From Lineus longissimus (Eukaryota > Nemertea > Pilidiophora > Heteronemertea > Lineidae), in NCBI RefSeq assembly GCF_910592395.1, contig NC_088321.1, forward strand, positions 1,118,001 through 1,182,000: a stretch of 64,000 nt of DNA. The letters run 5' to 3'. The notes beneath the pieces were generated by a model. That model made no database searches. It saw only the letters and a list, made by a program, of their open reading frames with translations, and was not told where the DNA came from. Positions within the stretch are counted from its first letter, which is position 1. Every line of letters begins with the position of its first letter. Below are positions 31,263-43,618 of this stretch, one piece after another. Position numbers and translations under genes: made by a program.

Positions 31263-32178
31263 GAAAATAAACAAAACGCGGCTGATAATCCTCCTTTCTC
31301 GCCTCAACCATTGAGACCTTCTGATCATCTTACAAAAATACAAATGTCCGCCATCATTCCAGAAACATATTGATAATGACGTCATACGTCACGTGATCAA
31401 GTCCTGCGGTAAATGAAGGTAATTTAGGATAAAAGAAATGTCAGAAGAGAGTAATTGTATCATTATTGGCAATTCATGAACAAAAATAGTTCCGGCAGAT
31501 ACAAAGGATATTTGCCCGAGGCATATGGATTGAACCATTTGTTGTATTCTCCAACACAAGAGACGGGATGCCATTTACGCGACCCGCGTCGATACCCGGT
31601 CGGCCCTGATGGAGAACAGCCCCGAAGCTTTCTGGTTTGGTCGTGGCCGGGTGGCGAGGTTTGGGGGATGTTGGTGGGGGTAGGGGTCGACTCCTCATTT
31701 GCCCTCTGTCAGTCAAAAAAGTGGCAAAAATCTTCATAAAAAACACGTTTTTACGTGACCCTTGGTAGAAATTTGTCAGCTTGTTATAAAATTCTGCTTG
31801 AAAATTTAAAAATTCAGCTGTAATGAAGCTCATTTCCTTTCGTTTCGGTTTCGTTGGATCTTCTTTTTATAATACGCCGTTATTGCGTCAGCTTTTCGTA
31901 TCTTTTTTTCGTTTGGTTATTTTCAATTAGTAATTTTGTGGTGAAATGAAAGCTTTGATCAGTGTTATCGATTAATCTCGTTTTTAACGAAAAATATTTT
32001 ACTCGTATTGTGAATGCGGGGCTGGTGCTGGTCCAATACCTTGTCGTGGTGCATCACCTTGAGGGTTTTGTGACCCTAAATGCAGTACTGGAAGATCCAA
32101 ACATACCAGAATGGTCTCAGCTGGTGAGAAGACCAAATTTGACCACAGGCCGAAGATGGAGAACCTCAGGCCTTACCA
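31263..32178. other. No gene called
   Basis: 31820-31890 resembles 32785-32857 ('ctcatttcctttcgtt'), a short local duplication. ORFs here have no recognisable motif. Confidence 0.45.
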
Positions 32179-32364
32179 TACACCTTTCCAGAAATGGGGC
32201 GCTGAGTGTCCGAAATAGTGATGTCATAAGGGGAAACTAGGCCTTATGGTGGAGGGACAAAGGAGATAGTCATGGTTGACCAACACACCTGAATGCCTTC
32301 GATGACGTACAAGGGGAAAAAAGTTAGTTCCAATGCAAGCCACCAATTTCGGGAAGCATGTATA
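32179..32364 (+). mobile_element. MITE 'tatacacc' family, copy 2
   Basis: Full-length copy from 'tacacctttccagaaatggg' to 'gggaagcatgtata'. Preserves both inverted ends. Confidence 0.92.
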
Positions 32365-32435
32365 GGGCACCCAACTCGACGTCTTTGCCAACTTGGGCCT
32401 ACGATTTGTAAGATCTTAATGAATGCAGAGAATGC

Positions 32436-32548
32436 ATTTCCAACAACGCCTTCATGGCATAGTGCGTAAACAGTAAGGATCAAGCGTCGAGGGTGCCGAG
32501 TTCGAACCCGCTCGAGGAATATTTTTCATTTTTTCTCCACACGAGAGC
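32436..32548 (+). mobile_element. tRNA-like SINE fragment, copy 1
   Basis: A-box-like 'tggcatagtgcgtaaacag' (32455), B box 'gttcgaacc' (32500-32508), then 'aatatttttcattttttc' and 'acacgagag'. A second copy is at 53380-53493. Confidence 0.6.
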
Positions 32549-35130
32549 GTCTTTGACCGTGAAAACATTTTGTAAAGATGGTTTGTTTTCCCGACCCTAG
32601 GTGGTGCAGGCGAATCTGGTAAAGGGCCTATTCTGAAATGAATACCGTTGAGGCTTTTTTTAGTTCCCGGTACGACATGCGGAAATACAAGTTTTGACGT
32701 ACTGAAAAGCAATTTAGTGAATCGATTCTCTTCTTGCATGTTGGGTTGGTATGAATCTCCCGCGGAGTAATTAAAATTGTCGGCGGTAATGAAACTCATT
32801 TCCTTTCGTTCCGCTTTTGTTTGATCCACTTTTTATACGATGCGATTATTGCGCAATGCTAATATTGATCCCCGGGCGCTGTGGAACTCTTCTAATCTGT
32901 CGGTGATTATAGCGCATGCAGAGAAAGTAGGCCTGTCAAGTGAACCCAAGGCGTGCTGTCCAATCTCCTAGGCTCGTCATTGGTAACGGTTGCTTAGTGA
33001 TATAGTACCGTTTACTAGCGTACTTTTGCTACGGAGAAAATCCTCTCTTTGGGAGATTGCGTGCTATCTTCAATTCAACAGCCGTCGATTCGCATGATAA
33101 TTGCAGCTATCATCTAATTCTCAGTCATCGCTCCGGATATCAGAGGCTGCCAATCAAAATCAATCAGCGACTTTGCCTTCAATCTTGCATGCGAGATGGT
33201 CTTTTATCTTCAAGCTCAGAACATTCAGATTTGATATAAAGGTTGTTTCTTTCATCTAACTCCCCTTATTGTGCATTTCATGGCATTTTCAGATAATGAC
33301 GTTTAATGGTATTTTCAAACTTGATGCGATTAACGTCTTCAGCACATTTGCCACGGTGTACATGTACAGTACGCTTATATAGCAAGCCGGTCTAAGCCTA
33401 ACAACCTCCACGGAAGCTGTTTCACGGGGGTTGATGTTATCGAGATTTGCGCTAGTAGAACAATGGGAATATTGGCCTCCATGCAAGTAGGTTTTACTTG
33501 AAGACTGTAGACCGCCTGGACTCCCTGCAAATGCAGTGATGGGGCCCATCTCGCGGCTGAGCCGTTGTAATTCCCCGGCCTATACCCGTCACGGCCACCT
33601 GACACTGTAATCGTCTTTCCCGCGGGAAAGATGATAATAGCCTAAGTTGTCATCGAGAGATGCTCGCGTGGGATTTCAGCATATACCTCTGGTGTCAGTT
33701 TGAGTGGTTTCGTATGATAGAGTCGTACTTTCTTCATCAGATAATTTTTTGCCTTGTAAAATGACACCGCGCTATCTGCATTCGATTGGTTCAGAATTTG
33801 ACTGGTGAACTAAAACGAACCTACAAGAGAGACGAAACAAAAGTCCTGACTCTTCAGTCATTGCTGCTGGCATCCTCCTTGCGCAGGACCGGAACTCCAT
33901 CTGTTGATGACTTCATTCCACACCGCTTGAAGTGACCGTCATTGCCTCCGAATGGCTTCGACGAGGACAGTATAGTAAGCAACCTTTAGGGCCTATGATC
34001 ACGCGAAAGTTTGTGACATGGTGAAAATGATGCAGAAAATGTTTGTTGAAACTGTTTTTTCTTTCATGATTTGGGTAATCATGTAACTTAACTGAGTACT
34101 AATCTGCGGTTGTGACTGTTTTCAGTCCGATGAATTACACGACGCGATCGCAATGAATAATGTACTGTGACGTACACATCATGAACACTAATATTGGCAG
34201 AGAGAATATGCTTGAAACCATGTCTGCGCTGGAGAATGTGCTGCTGTAAACACACTTCATTCACAGCCCTTTTGAAATGTCATCACCACTGAGGCAGAAA
34301 ATGGAACTCATCTTCTACCATTTCAGTTTAATTTCCTGTTTTCCTCAGGCGAGATTCGAATGACGATGCAATCTCCAAACTGTGACATATTTCCCGTGGG
34401 CGGACAGTATTCCAATTTAATTTCAAGACAGAGCGCATCTTTGTTGAGGCGTAGAATTGAGGAAAGATAACGAAATGGAGGCTGATTCGTTGCTGACTGG
34501 TGTGGACGTGAAGCCGTTGAGTGTTCATCGCAGTTGAGGATACCCGCCCCATTTTGGCTGGAACTTGAAACCCTAATGCAATTAAAACTCTTTCAAAACG
34601 AACTGAAGACCAATTTCAAGGGTGGAAGTCTGTTCTTTGCTTTCCAGAAAACAGTCTCCCACTAGGGGGATCCATCCCTGCTCTAACTGGACGCCATTTG
34701 CCCCCAACTTGGCCTGGGCTATGCTATATCATGTTTATGCAACTTTTAGGCCATCAAATCAGCCAAAAGTTCGTGACATGTTAGAAATAGAATACATTCA
34801 GAGATCTTTATTGACACTATTTTATTTCAAACGTCATACGTTTTTGTCATTCCAGCATCGAGGTGAGTACCAATCTGGGGTCGAGGCAATTTCAGTCCGC
34901 AATCGCGTTGTATAGAGTACAGTGACGTCACAAGATGGCAGGTTATACTGGTAAAGAGAATATACTTGAACATTGTGCCATTTGGAAAGTGCAGGAGGTA
35001 CTAAGCCGACCAATAGAACATCCTCTGACTAGAGACGCCCTCGGAATCCAATATCGATTTCCCTGGAGTCACTGGAGCCAGGAAGCCTATCTCCTATGTC
35101 AGTTCCTCGCTATTGTCTGAGATAATATCA
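32549..35130. other. No gene called; contains two related segments and one dispersed motif
   Basis: 34000-34250 and 34745-35000 are related to each other and to 3490-3760. 33402-33560 (-) is a copy of the 'cgacccccacgaaac' family. ORFs of 60-97 codons lack motifs or paired exon borders. Confidence 0.45.
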
Positions 35131-35134
35131 ACGC

Positions 35135-36180
35135 GGCCCAGGCAATATAATACCATTAGACTAATACACCATCGGTGACAAGGAGAATAAAACACAACAG
35201 CAAAGATAAACTCAGATTGACAATTCGGTGGGACTACAGTGTGTATCAGAAAAAAGTGCGTCGAGTCCTGAAACTTAGATGACATTTCGATGGTATTATA
35301 CAGTGCGATATAATAGAGTAGAACCTCACTATTAAGGACACCCACGGGACTGACAAGTGCTGTCTTTAATAGTGAGGTGTCCTGATTAGATAGGTCGAAT
35401 TGAATGGAAACGACTAATTTGGGACCAAAACTAGTGTCCTTAATAGAGAGGTTGTCCTTAATAGAGAGGTGTCCGCTAACAGAGGTTCCACTGTACCATG
35501 AGACTAATACAACATCGGTGACAAGGAGAATAAAACACAACAGCAAAGATAAACTTAGATAACATTTCGGTGGGACTACAGTGTGTATCAGAAAAAAATG
35601 CGTCAAGTCCTGAAACTTCGATTGACCTTTCGATGGTATTATACAGTGCGTATCAGAAAAATATGCGGATATGAGCAAGGACTAAGAGGATGTAATACCA
35701 TCAGGTTAATACAGCACAACATCAGCGACAAGGAGAAATAGTACAACACCAGATATCAAGTTTGGTTTACATTTCGGTGGGACTACAGTGTGTCACAGAA
35801 AAACTGCTTAAGGCATCAAGGGGTTACTTGTAGCCTCGTAACACACTTGTCACAGATATATATCAATATAGGACAGTGTGATATGATAACATGAGAAATG
35901 TAAGAAAGGGATTGACCTTTTGATGGGAATACAGTGTGTATCAGAAAAAAACGCGCCCGCAACATTGCTGTAACTTGGCCAAATGGGACTCGCCACATGT
36001 GCGCGACCCACTACGAAAGGTTTTCACCAAGTTTCCTGTCGCGACTTCTAACAGCTCTATGCAAAGGCTTTGGGACGTGTACTGTTTTATAAAAACGAAT
36101 GTCAATTGCCTTTTTTATGTGTTTATACAGTGTGTATCAGAATATATTCACTGCGCCTGCCAAGTTTCTGTGAACTGACC
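35135..36180. repeat. Degenerate tandem segments with 'cagtgtgtatcagaaaaa'
   Basis: The word or close variants occur at 35237, 35579, 35644, 35786, 35932 and 36128. 35150-35310 and 35497-35650 are clear duplicates ('atcggtgacaaggagaataa', 'ttcggtgggactacag'). The minus-strand ORF of 194 codons across it is a product of the repetition ('HFFLIHTVVPPK' recurs). Confidence 0.75.
35316..35493. mobile_element. MITE 'agtrgaacctc' family with TA target
   Basis: Ends 'gagtagaacctc' and 'gaggttccactg' are inverted repeats and TA flanks both sides (35314 and 35494). The neighbouring duplicate at 35147 shows the empty site 'atataataccattagac'. The interior repeats 'ttaatagagaggt'. A fragment of the same family is at 47312-47352. 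Confidence 0.88.
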
Positions 36181-37878
36181 AAAAGGGACTTTATTTGTCT
36201 ACGGCTTATAATCATATGTATCTTAATCAACATTTAATCAAACTATAGTTTGTGACTTTTGTCCAGGAGGACTATATTTACTCCCACACCGGCTAAGGCA
36301 TCAATTTCCAAGGATCATTTATTTGTCAGCAGCGACAACCTGCCCACACAGACCCCGTGATTATTAATACAGCCTCTCATTAGATAAATAACATTGTGTG
36401 CATTTGGCTGAGTTACCATGGCAACGTAATATGGCCAAATGGACAGACGTGAGGCTTGACCATAAGAATTATGGGTAATCAGGCTTTCCGGTTAATATCC
36501 TGTCCGCCTTTTTGCGCAGCGAAAGGTCATATTTAACCCTTTCAAAAAAAGCATCGCGCGATCCAAGAAATGACTGATGGGCAAAATCAAAATCAAAGCT
36601 CTTGCTTGTGACAACTTTTTAGGGGGAAGGTAAATCAGCTCTTTTGATTTTGAATTAGGTGATCACAGCAAATACCGTGATAAAAAATGTCCCACAATAC
36701 TATTTGCACGTAAACCGGATGTAATGTCTTTAATCATGAGAAGTCCAATGCCAATAGAAGTTATTGTCATTAACCATTTGCCGCCTCGGTGGCCTGCCTG
36801 ATCTTCTTCCCTCAATCATGCCTTCTAGGACTAAAGTAATTTCTCCAGCTAACAGCGATTGATAGGATTTTCTGGTGACTATAATGTCAATATTTTCTTC
36901 CCCAACTTTTCGTTATCTTGGATTCGATACCAACATTATGACGCAGCTCATCCCAGAATGATATGTTTTACATTTCCCGCGTAACAAGCCACGGCATTAT
37001 CACGTCCCACAAGGAGCAATAGGTAAATCGTATACCCATCCGAAAAACCGCTCCCAGAAAACTAAACCGTATTTATTTCCCAAGGGTTTCATAGACTAGC
37101 GAGAAAAAACGCCAACGAGAAGATGATATGATGTGGCTATTCTTTCGACACCACGTACTTGGTCCAGTCCAGTCGATGCACTGTACTCATCCAGAAAACC
37201 GCTCCCAGAATAACATAACACAATAGTTCCCCAGGGATTTGGGATGTGAATAAAACGTAATGAAAATGAGAATGCTAGTCCGGCAGATTTTCTCTAGGTT
37301 CGGCGGCGCCAGATGCCGGCGCTAGTTTTCACCATCGGCGAGTCATGATCAGCACCATGACATGTTCTCCAACTTTAGCACTGGCAGGGCACACACTTGT
37401 AAAAACTGCTAAATGCATTAACCAGATAATTTGGCGACATTCATGATCAGCAGCTCTGAACCTTTTCCCAGACGTTCCGATGAAAATCACGACCAGCGAT
37501 TCAACATTTTGGCCTACTTTTTACATATTTTTTCGGGCGGTGACCATGAATCTTCTCATTACCTGTTTAAAAGTCCGGCGCAGATCAGTAGGCTAGATTC
37601 GACCTTTAAAAGCTTGCATAATCATGATGATAGGCAGGATGCGCCAACTTACAAAGAACGAAGTAGGAATGACAGATAAATGCTAAAGTTGGTCAGACTC
37701 TACCAGTTCTGTTAGTTTTACTCTGCTGGTTATCTACTACACTTACTCTGCTTCCAACAGTGCCACTGGTTGTCGAGCTCCAGTCATTTTGACTCGACCA
37801 GTGGGTTATATGCTAAAGTTGGTTTGAATCAGTTATGTTGGTTTGAATATGCCAGCTGGTTATCTACCACACTTACTT
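36181..37878. other. No gene called
   Basis: 36262-36295 ends 'ggactatatt.actcccacaccgg', like a MITE end. 37681-37870 holds two diverged copies of 'tgctaaagttggt' with 'ctggttatctac'. An 82-codon ORF at 37431 is unsupported. Confidence 0.45.
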
Positions 37879-39463
37879 TCAAGTTGTTCATAATATTTTG
37901 AAGCATTTAAAAATGACCCTGAAGCCACTATGGATATTCCAGCTGGCAGAGGGAAAATTACAAGTAATTTCAAATTGATTGAATATCAAAAAAAAGTTAT
38001 GTACAACTTCCTGACAGTAACACAAATATATCCTGCAAATTTCAGCTCAAAATCCCAAGTCATTCATGATATTTTGATGTATTTCCAAACCTGAAGACCC
38101 GAAGCCATTATGGATATTCCAGCTGGCAGAGGGAAAATTACAAGTAATTTCAAATTGATTGAATCTCAACAAAATTTTGTGTACAACATCCTGACAGTAA
38201 CACAAATATATCCTGCAAATTTCAGCTCAAAATCCCAAGTCGTTCATGATATTTTGATGTATTTCCAAACCTGAAGACCCTTAAGTCACTATGGATATTC
38301 CAGCTGGCAGAGGGAAAATTACAAGTAATTTCAAATTGATTGAATCTCAACAAAATTTTGTGTACAACATCCTGACAGTAACACAAATATATCCTGCAAA
38401 TTTCAGCTCAAAATCCCAAGTCGTTCATGATATTTTGATGTATTTCCAAACCTGAAGACCCTTAAGTCACTGTGGATATTCCAGCTGGCAGAGGGAAAAT
38501 TACAAGTAATTTCAAATTGATTGAATCCCAACAAAATTTTGAGTACAACTTGCGAAATTTGCAGGATATATTTGTGCTACTGCCAGGAAGTTTTACACAC
38601 ATTTTTTTTGATATTCAATCAATTTGAAATTACTTGTAAATTTCCCTCTGCCAGCTGGAATATCCATAGTGACTTTAGGGTCTTCAGGTTTGAAAATACA
38701 TCAAAATATCATGAACGACTTGGGATTTTGAGCTGAAATTTGCAGGATATATTTGTGTTACTGTCAGGATGTTGTACACAAAATTTTGTTGAGATTCAAT
38801 CAATTTGAAATTACTCGTAATTTTCCCTCTGCCAGCTGGAATATCCATAGTGACTGAAGGGTCTTCCGGTTTGGAAATACATCAAAATATCATGAAGGAC
38901 TTATGATTTTGAGCTAAAATTTGCAGGATATACTTGTGTTACTATCAGAAAGTTACACACAAAATGTTGTTGAGATTCAATCAATATGAAATTACTTGTA
39001 ATTTTCCCTCTGCCAGCTGGAATATCCATAGTGGCTTCAGGGTCTTCAGGTTTGGAAATACATCTAAATATCATGAACGGCTTGGGATTCTGATCTGAAA
39101 TTTGCAGGATAAATTTGTGTTACTGTCAGGAAGTTGTACACAAAATTTTGTTGAGGTTCAATCAATTTGAAATTTTCCCTCTGCCAGCTGGAATATCCAT
39201 AGTGGCTTCAGGGTCTTCAGGTTTGGAAATACATCAAAATATCATGAACGACTCATGATTTTGAGCTGAAATTTGCAGGATATATTTGTGTTACTGTCAG
39301 GAAGTTGTACACAAAATTTTGTTGAGATTCAATCAATTTGAAATTACTTGTAATTTTCCCTCTGCCAGCTGGTGGAATATCCACAGTGGCTTCAGGGTCT
39401 TCAGGTTTGGAAATACATCAAAATATCATGAACGACTTGGGATTTTGAGCTGAAATTTTCAGG
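37879..39463. repeat. About 180-bp array that inverts in its middle (4 forward, 5 reverse units)
   Basis: 'tggatattccagctggcaga' occurs at 37931, 38111, 38292 and 38473. After a switch near 38548 the reverse complement 'ccagctggaatatccata' recurs about every 180 bp to 39370. One reverse unit has lost about 20 bp. The two halves can pair over more than 650 bp. Confidence 0.95.
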
Positions 39464-39532
39464 ATAATACACCTGGGATTTCCCTGCGGCCATGATGTCA
39501 AATTACAAAACGTTGAAAATGATAGTTCATCT

Positions 39533-40498
39533 TTACAATGATAACCTTCTCATGGTGTACATGTTCAGCGCTGTAACCTTGTATTTTGAACGCCCCGTAG
39601 ATATTTCATAGTAGCTCGATCTCCCCGTCAATATCTCCCAATAATTTCCATCCCCATCAAGGAAATGCCTCTCTAATTTAAACGCGAGTTCAGATTCCAT
39701 GGGATTGCCTCGATATGGAACCGCTTTTAAAGTACCATTCATGATTATGACGTCATATATGTAAATTTTTGAAGGAAAACACCCAAGGACTGCTATTATT
39801 ACGGTTTGATTCACGACGTAGAAATTGGTCTGTCGTTTGATATGGAGTTTTAATGGAATATTTGTGGTGAATATTGGGTCGACAGGACTGGTGGAAATCC
39901 GGATTATCTTATACAACCTAGTCATTACATGTCTCCTTCTAAATCCATACGATACTGACATGGCGAATATTCCATCCTGCGCGAACACCAGATGGCGCGT
40001 CGTCATTCTATAGAGTTTTACAGAACACTTAAAAATTAACGTCCCTCCCCTCAATTGGATGTCGCCATTTTCATCTTTGTCATAACGCCGAAAGAAATAA
40101 TGCGCGTAGGGATATCTTTTCCGAAGGTCGAATATTTTGCAGTTCGTGACGGCCGAATTTCTAAGAATGAACGCTCGAATAGGTGAGTTCGGCAAACATT
40201 TTGTTTTACCTAAATTCGCCCATTCGACTCTTCCCGTAGTGTGACCCTTTCTGATATCGAACACAACCGTCCGCCGCTTCCCGTCAGTTCTGTTCTGTCC
40301 CGAGATTACCACCCCGTGTTTGGTAAGGCCGCTAGTAGAGCATGCCCGCAAACGATCAAATACTTTCGGGGCATCTTTTAGCACAAATCTACGCTTCCTT
40401 TCATCCATCTCGAATGTTTTGAACACACAACTTGCTTCTGAACAACTTTCCGTGACGAATGCCTTCAGGTCGTGGTGATAATACGTATATTTATGCAT
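39533..40498 (-). CDS. Single-exon ORF of about 321 codons, family not recognised
   Basis: From the ATG at 40498 ('MHKYTYYHHDLKAFVTESCS') to the TAA at 39533. The frame is open five codons further to a GTG, and an acceptor-like 'ggacttttag' lies just upstream near 40539, so this may be the last exon of a spliced gene. The protein alternates hydrophobic strand-like stretches and turns ('VVISGQNRTDGKRRTVVFDI', 'LVFAQDGIFAMSVSYG', 'QTVIIAVLGCFPSKIYIYDV'), a beta-propeller-like texture recalling genes A-C, but I see no clear alignment with them. No signal peptide, membrane helix or catalytic motif is evident. The 3' end lies 70 bp from the inverted 180-bp array. It is the longest ORF in the window that no repeat explains, so a real gene is likely. 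Confidence 0.6.
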   Translation of the reverse strand: MHKYTYYHHDLKAFVTESCSEASCVFKTFEMDERKRRFVLKDAPKVFDRLRACSTSGLTKHGVVISGQNRTDGKRRTVVFDIRKGHTTGRVEWANLGKTKCLPNSPIRAFILRNSAVTNCKIFDLRKRYPYAHYFFRRYDKDENGDIQLRGGTLIFKCSVKLYRMTTRHLVFAQDGIFAMSVSYGFRRRHVMTRLYKIIRISTSPVDPIFTTNIPLKLHIKRQTNFYVVNQTVIIAVLGCFPSKIYIYDVIIMNGTLKAVPYRGNPMESELAFKLERHFLDGDGNYWEILTGRSSYYEISTGRSKYKVTALNMYTMRRLSL

Positions 40499-40773
40499 TG
40501 TTAATTCGATCACATCCGAGGAAAATGTGGTTCTAAAAGTCCAGAATAACTCAGCCGGGAACTACATTGTACATCAAATGAAATTTAAGTTTAACATCGT
40601 GCAAACAAGCGACTTTCGTCACTGCGACCAGCGATTATAATCGCTACTATAAGCGACAAAAAAGCATTCGTCTGCGGGTATTGCTAGGTTGCTGCCAGCG
40701 AGTCTTGTCAGGCATCTGCGCAGACCACCGTAAACGAGAGATTTTTGTCACATATACATGTACTCTCATGATC
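40499..40773. other. 5' flank of the 39.5-kb ORF; repeat relative of 30546-30780
   Basis: 'gcgactttcgtcactgcgac' and 'gtaaacgagagatttttgtc' recall 30546-30780. Ends at a MITE. Confidence 0.45.
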
Positions 40774-40944
40774 GCCGGTGTGGCGGGGATAGTAGTCCTA
40801 GGGCTGATAGTCCGTGTAACAATAGCCCGCATTGCTAAATGTTTTGGTTAGGGTTAGCGGTACAATAGATCATGCTGCTTAATTGGTCAAATACAATGCT
40901 ACCGGACTATGACTCCAGGGGGACTATATCCGCTGTCACACCGG
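40774..40944 (+). mobile_element. MITE 'ccggtgtgac' family, copy 3
   Basis: 171 bp, nearly identical to 14612-14782; begins 'gccggtgtggcggggatagt' and ends 'ccgctgtcacaccgg'. Confidence 0.93.
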
Positions 40945-42037
40945 TTACAGTGATGTAAATTACATATATTTTCGTTTGCGCCTTCGTCGTTCTTGCGTAA
41001 CTAATGATGGGCCAAGATATCGCACCCTCCATCAGCACTAACCTTTTTACGCATGTAATTTCCTATTTGGAGTCGGTTCGGTCCTTTTTTGCATGTTTTT
41101 ACATGCTGTACAGTCACGTGCAGATCGCAAATGCGCCCCCTATGAGCAAAATAGAACACCTCTCGATACTGTATTGTGTTGAGCGAACACTCGCATGCAG
41201 ACCTGACCATGTATCGATGAAGCACTTGTGGACTTATCAAATTCGTGTTTTGAACATTTTGAAATAATATTGTTGTTGTGTCCTCCCCAGCTCGTTCTTT
41301 GTTTGAAACTTCAACAATCCTATCGAGAGACATAATGCAAATTGTGATTAGGCCAAATAAAATCATGACAATTGTTTTTATGTCATGAAGGGGGAGCTTG
41401 GATGTTGAATTAACCCGCTTGGGGTGTTACGCTTCATCCTCGCGCATGACCGGAACTCTTTTTCTCGATGTCGTCGTTGCGTCGCCTCTGACTTTATGCT
41501 GCTGTGAGTACGTCACATATACTAGCAGTGGGTGACCGATCACACACGTCGCAGGTTTTGTGTTGCGAGTTTGTCGATCCCTCGACTTGGAACATTCGTC
41601 GACGCAAGCGCAGTTGTGTCATTCTCTGGCTCGGGTTGATCATAGTCGAACAACATAATGATGATAATTTGCAGCAGAGTTCGTCAGAATGTATGCGATA
41701 TCCATTCCACGTCACGCGTGGCGATCTGAAAGTTGCAAGAAAACAAGGGTCGATTTTGTATTCAGGGCTGGCACCTCCCGTTTATGTGCCGATCACTTCG
41801 ATCCGGAACTAATATCGAACCTGGGGTAGGCCTACATACGCTTTTGGTAGGTACCAACGCAGAGGTAGCCTACACAAGATGGCATTTGGTGGACCACGCC
41901 CGGCCAAATCTCGTTTTTTTCTACATTGAGTCACCCCTGTAGAAATGTAGAGTAAAGCATGAATAGACACACGCGCAGTGTAAATGTACACACGAATGCA
42001 TACAAACCTGCACAATTATCATCAAAGGTATTGAATC
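40945..42037. other. No gene called
   Basis: ORFs on both strands of 41-42 kb (up to 121 codons) overlap each other and show no family motif. 41440 shares 'gaccggaactc' with 33885. Nothing further. Confidence 0.45.
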
Positions 42038-42223
42038 TATACACCTTTCCAGAAATGGGACGCTGAGTGTCCGAAATAGTGATGTCATAAGGGGAAACTA
42101 GGCCTTATGATGGTGGGACAAAGGAGATAGTCATGGTTAACCAACACACTTGAATGCCTTTAATGACGGACAAGGGGGAAAAAGTTAGTTCCAATGAAAG
42201 CCACCAATTTCGGGAAGCATGTA
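42038..42223 (+). mobile_element. MITE 'tatacacc' family, copy 3
   Basis: Full-length, 'tatacacctttccagaaatg' to 'gggaagcatgta'. A plus-strand ORF of 111 codons begins inside its end by chance. Confidence 0.92.
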
Positions 42224-43118
42224 TGTACACAATCATGTCAATGAAATTCCTAGATCCGCCACATCAGGAGATGTTGGTCTGAATAAATTGGAAATTAGAC
42301 GTGAATGTTCATGCGCTTTTATTTATTGTCTGATCAGCATATTTTACGAACAATCGATAATGTTTGGCATTGATTTTAACAACTCAATGATTGCAAATTG
42401 TGCTTCTTTCAGTGGGTTTGGACATGCTGGAGTCTGCCTTAAAGGAATAGGCGGCTTTTTATTGCAGTATGTTTGTTCTTCCTCTGGTTCATCAGTAAAT
42501 CCTTTAAAGCTAGAAGTAGTTTCAACCACGAGTGTTTTTAACGTATGTTCATAGACTTTTACAAATCTAAGCAAGTTTCTTCTTTTAATGTACAGAACAC
42601 ATGCACTTGGGAAAGCTTGAATCGCTGTGCTTCGTGTCGTCCAACAGTGATACTATGATGTGATTTACAACTTTGCGGAAATACGTCCGTTTTTAAGTGT
42701 TGATCACAAATGTAAAGACCAAGTTTTCCATTTTTGATTAGATTTATTATAAAATCGCTGAATGTAAACCACCGCGACCGCGAAAATGTTAATGTTGTGA
42801 CGTCATCAACGAAAACGGCATCGAAGCGAGCCTTCCGGGTGGGATTATATAAACCATCAATTTCAAGAAATATGCATTTCGATTCGAAAACCTTACCGAT
42901 TTATGAGAAAGTGAAGTAGTCATTTGTCAAAAACAGCTAAAACATTATATGGTGAAATTTGACACGAGTTACCCTTTAACTTATTTTGCTTCATCAACGC
43001 TTTTGTTTTCTTTCAAGGGCAGTCAATTAAAAACATTAGCCTATTTACTGTCCCTACTCTGCATGTTGTATTTTTGTAAATGGGCCAAATTCATTTAGCG
43101 TTTAGCTCAAAACAGCGT
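42224..43118. other. No gene called; overlapping ORFs at 42219-42574
   Basis: Opposite-strand ORFs of 111 (+) and 76 (-) codons overlap. The minus one ('FTDEPEEEQTYCNKKPPIPL') has a more protein-like composition but no borders or paralogue. Confidence 0.4.
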
Positions 43119-43618
43119 TTAACTACTGAATAGACAAGTTCAGGTCCTTCATGTAAATCTTCACGGAACATGAATAGGCCCTGAAACTGATTAGAGAGAA
43201 GTTAACTACTGAATAGACAGATTCAGGTCCTTCATGTAAATCTTCACAGAATATGAATAGGCCCTGAAACTGATAAGAGAGAAGTTAACTACTGAATAGA
43301 CAGATTCTGGTCCTTCATGTAAATCTTCACAGAATATGAATAGGCCCTGAAACTGATTGGAGAGAAGTTAACTACTGAATAGACAGATTCTGGTCCTTCA
43401 TGTAAATCTTCACAGAATATGAATAGGCCCTGAAACTGATTAGAGAGAAGTTAACTACTGAATAGACAGATTCTGGTCCTTCATGTAAATCTTCACAGAA
43501 TATGAATAGGCCCTGAAACTGATTAGAGAGAAGTTAGCTTCTGAATAGACAGATTCAGGTCCTTCATGTAAATCTTCACAGAATATGAATAGGCCCTGAA
43601 ACTGATTAGAGAGAAGTT
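43119..43618. repeat. 83-bp tandem array, 6 units
   Basis: 'aactactgaatagacagatt' starts at 43121, 43204, 43287, 43370, 43453 and 43536 (the last as 'agcttctg'), an exact 83-bp period with high identity. Stops occur in all frames. Confidence 0.96.

Noticed and set aside
31455-31739. 94-codon ORF at 31.5 kb
   Set aside because: No paralogue, motif or splice borders; overlaps a 119-codon ORF on the other strand.
35094-35678. 194-codon minus ORF with recurring 'FFLIHTVVPP'
   Set aside because: Arises from repeated 'cagtgtgtatcagaaaaa' segments and includes a MITE; no independent coding evidence.
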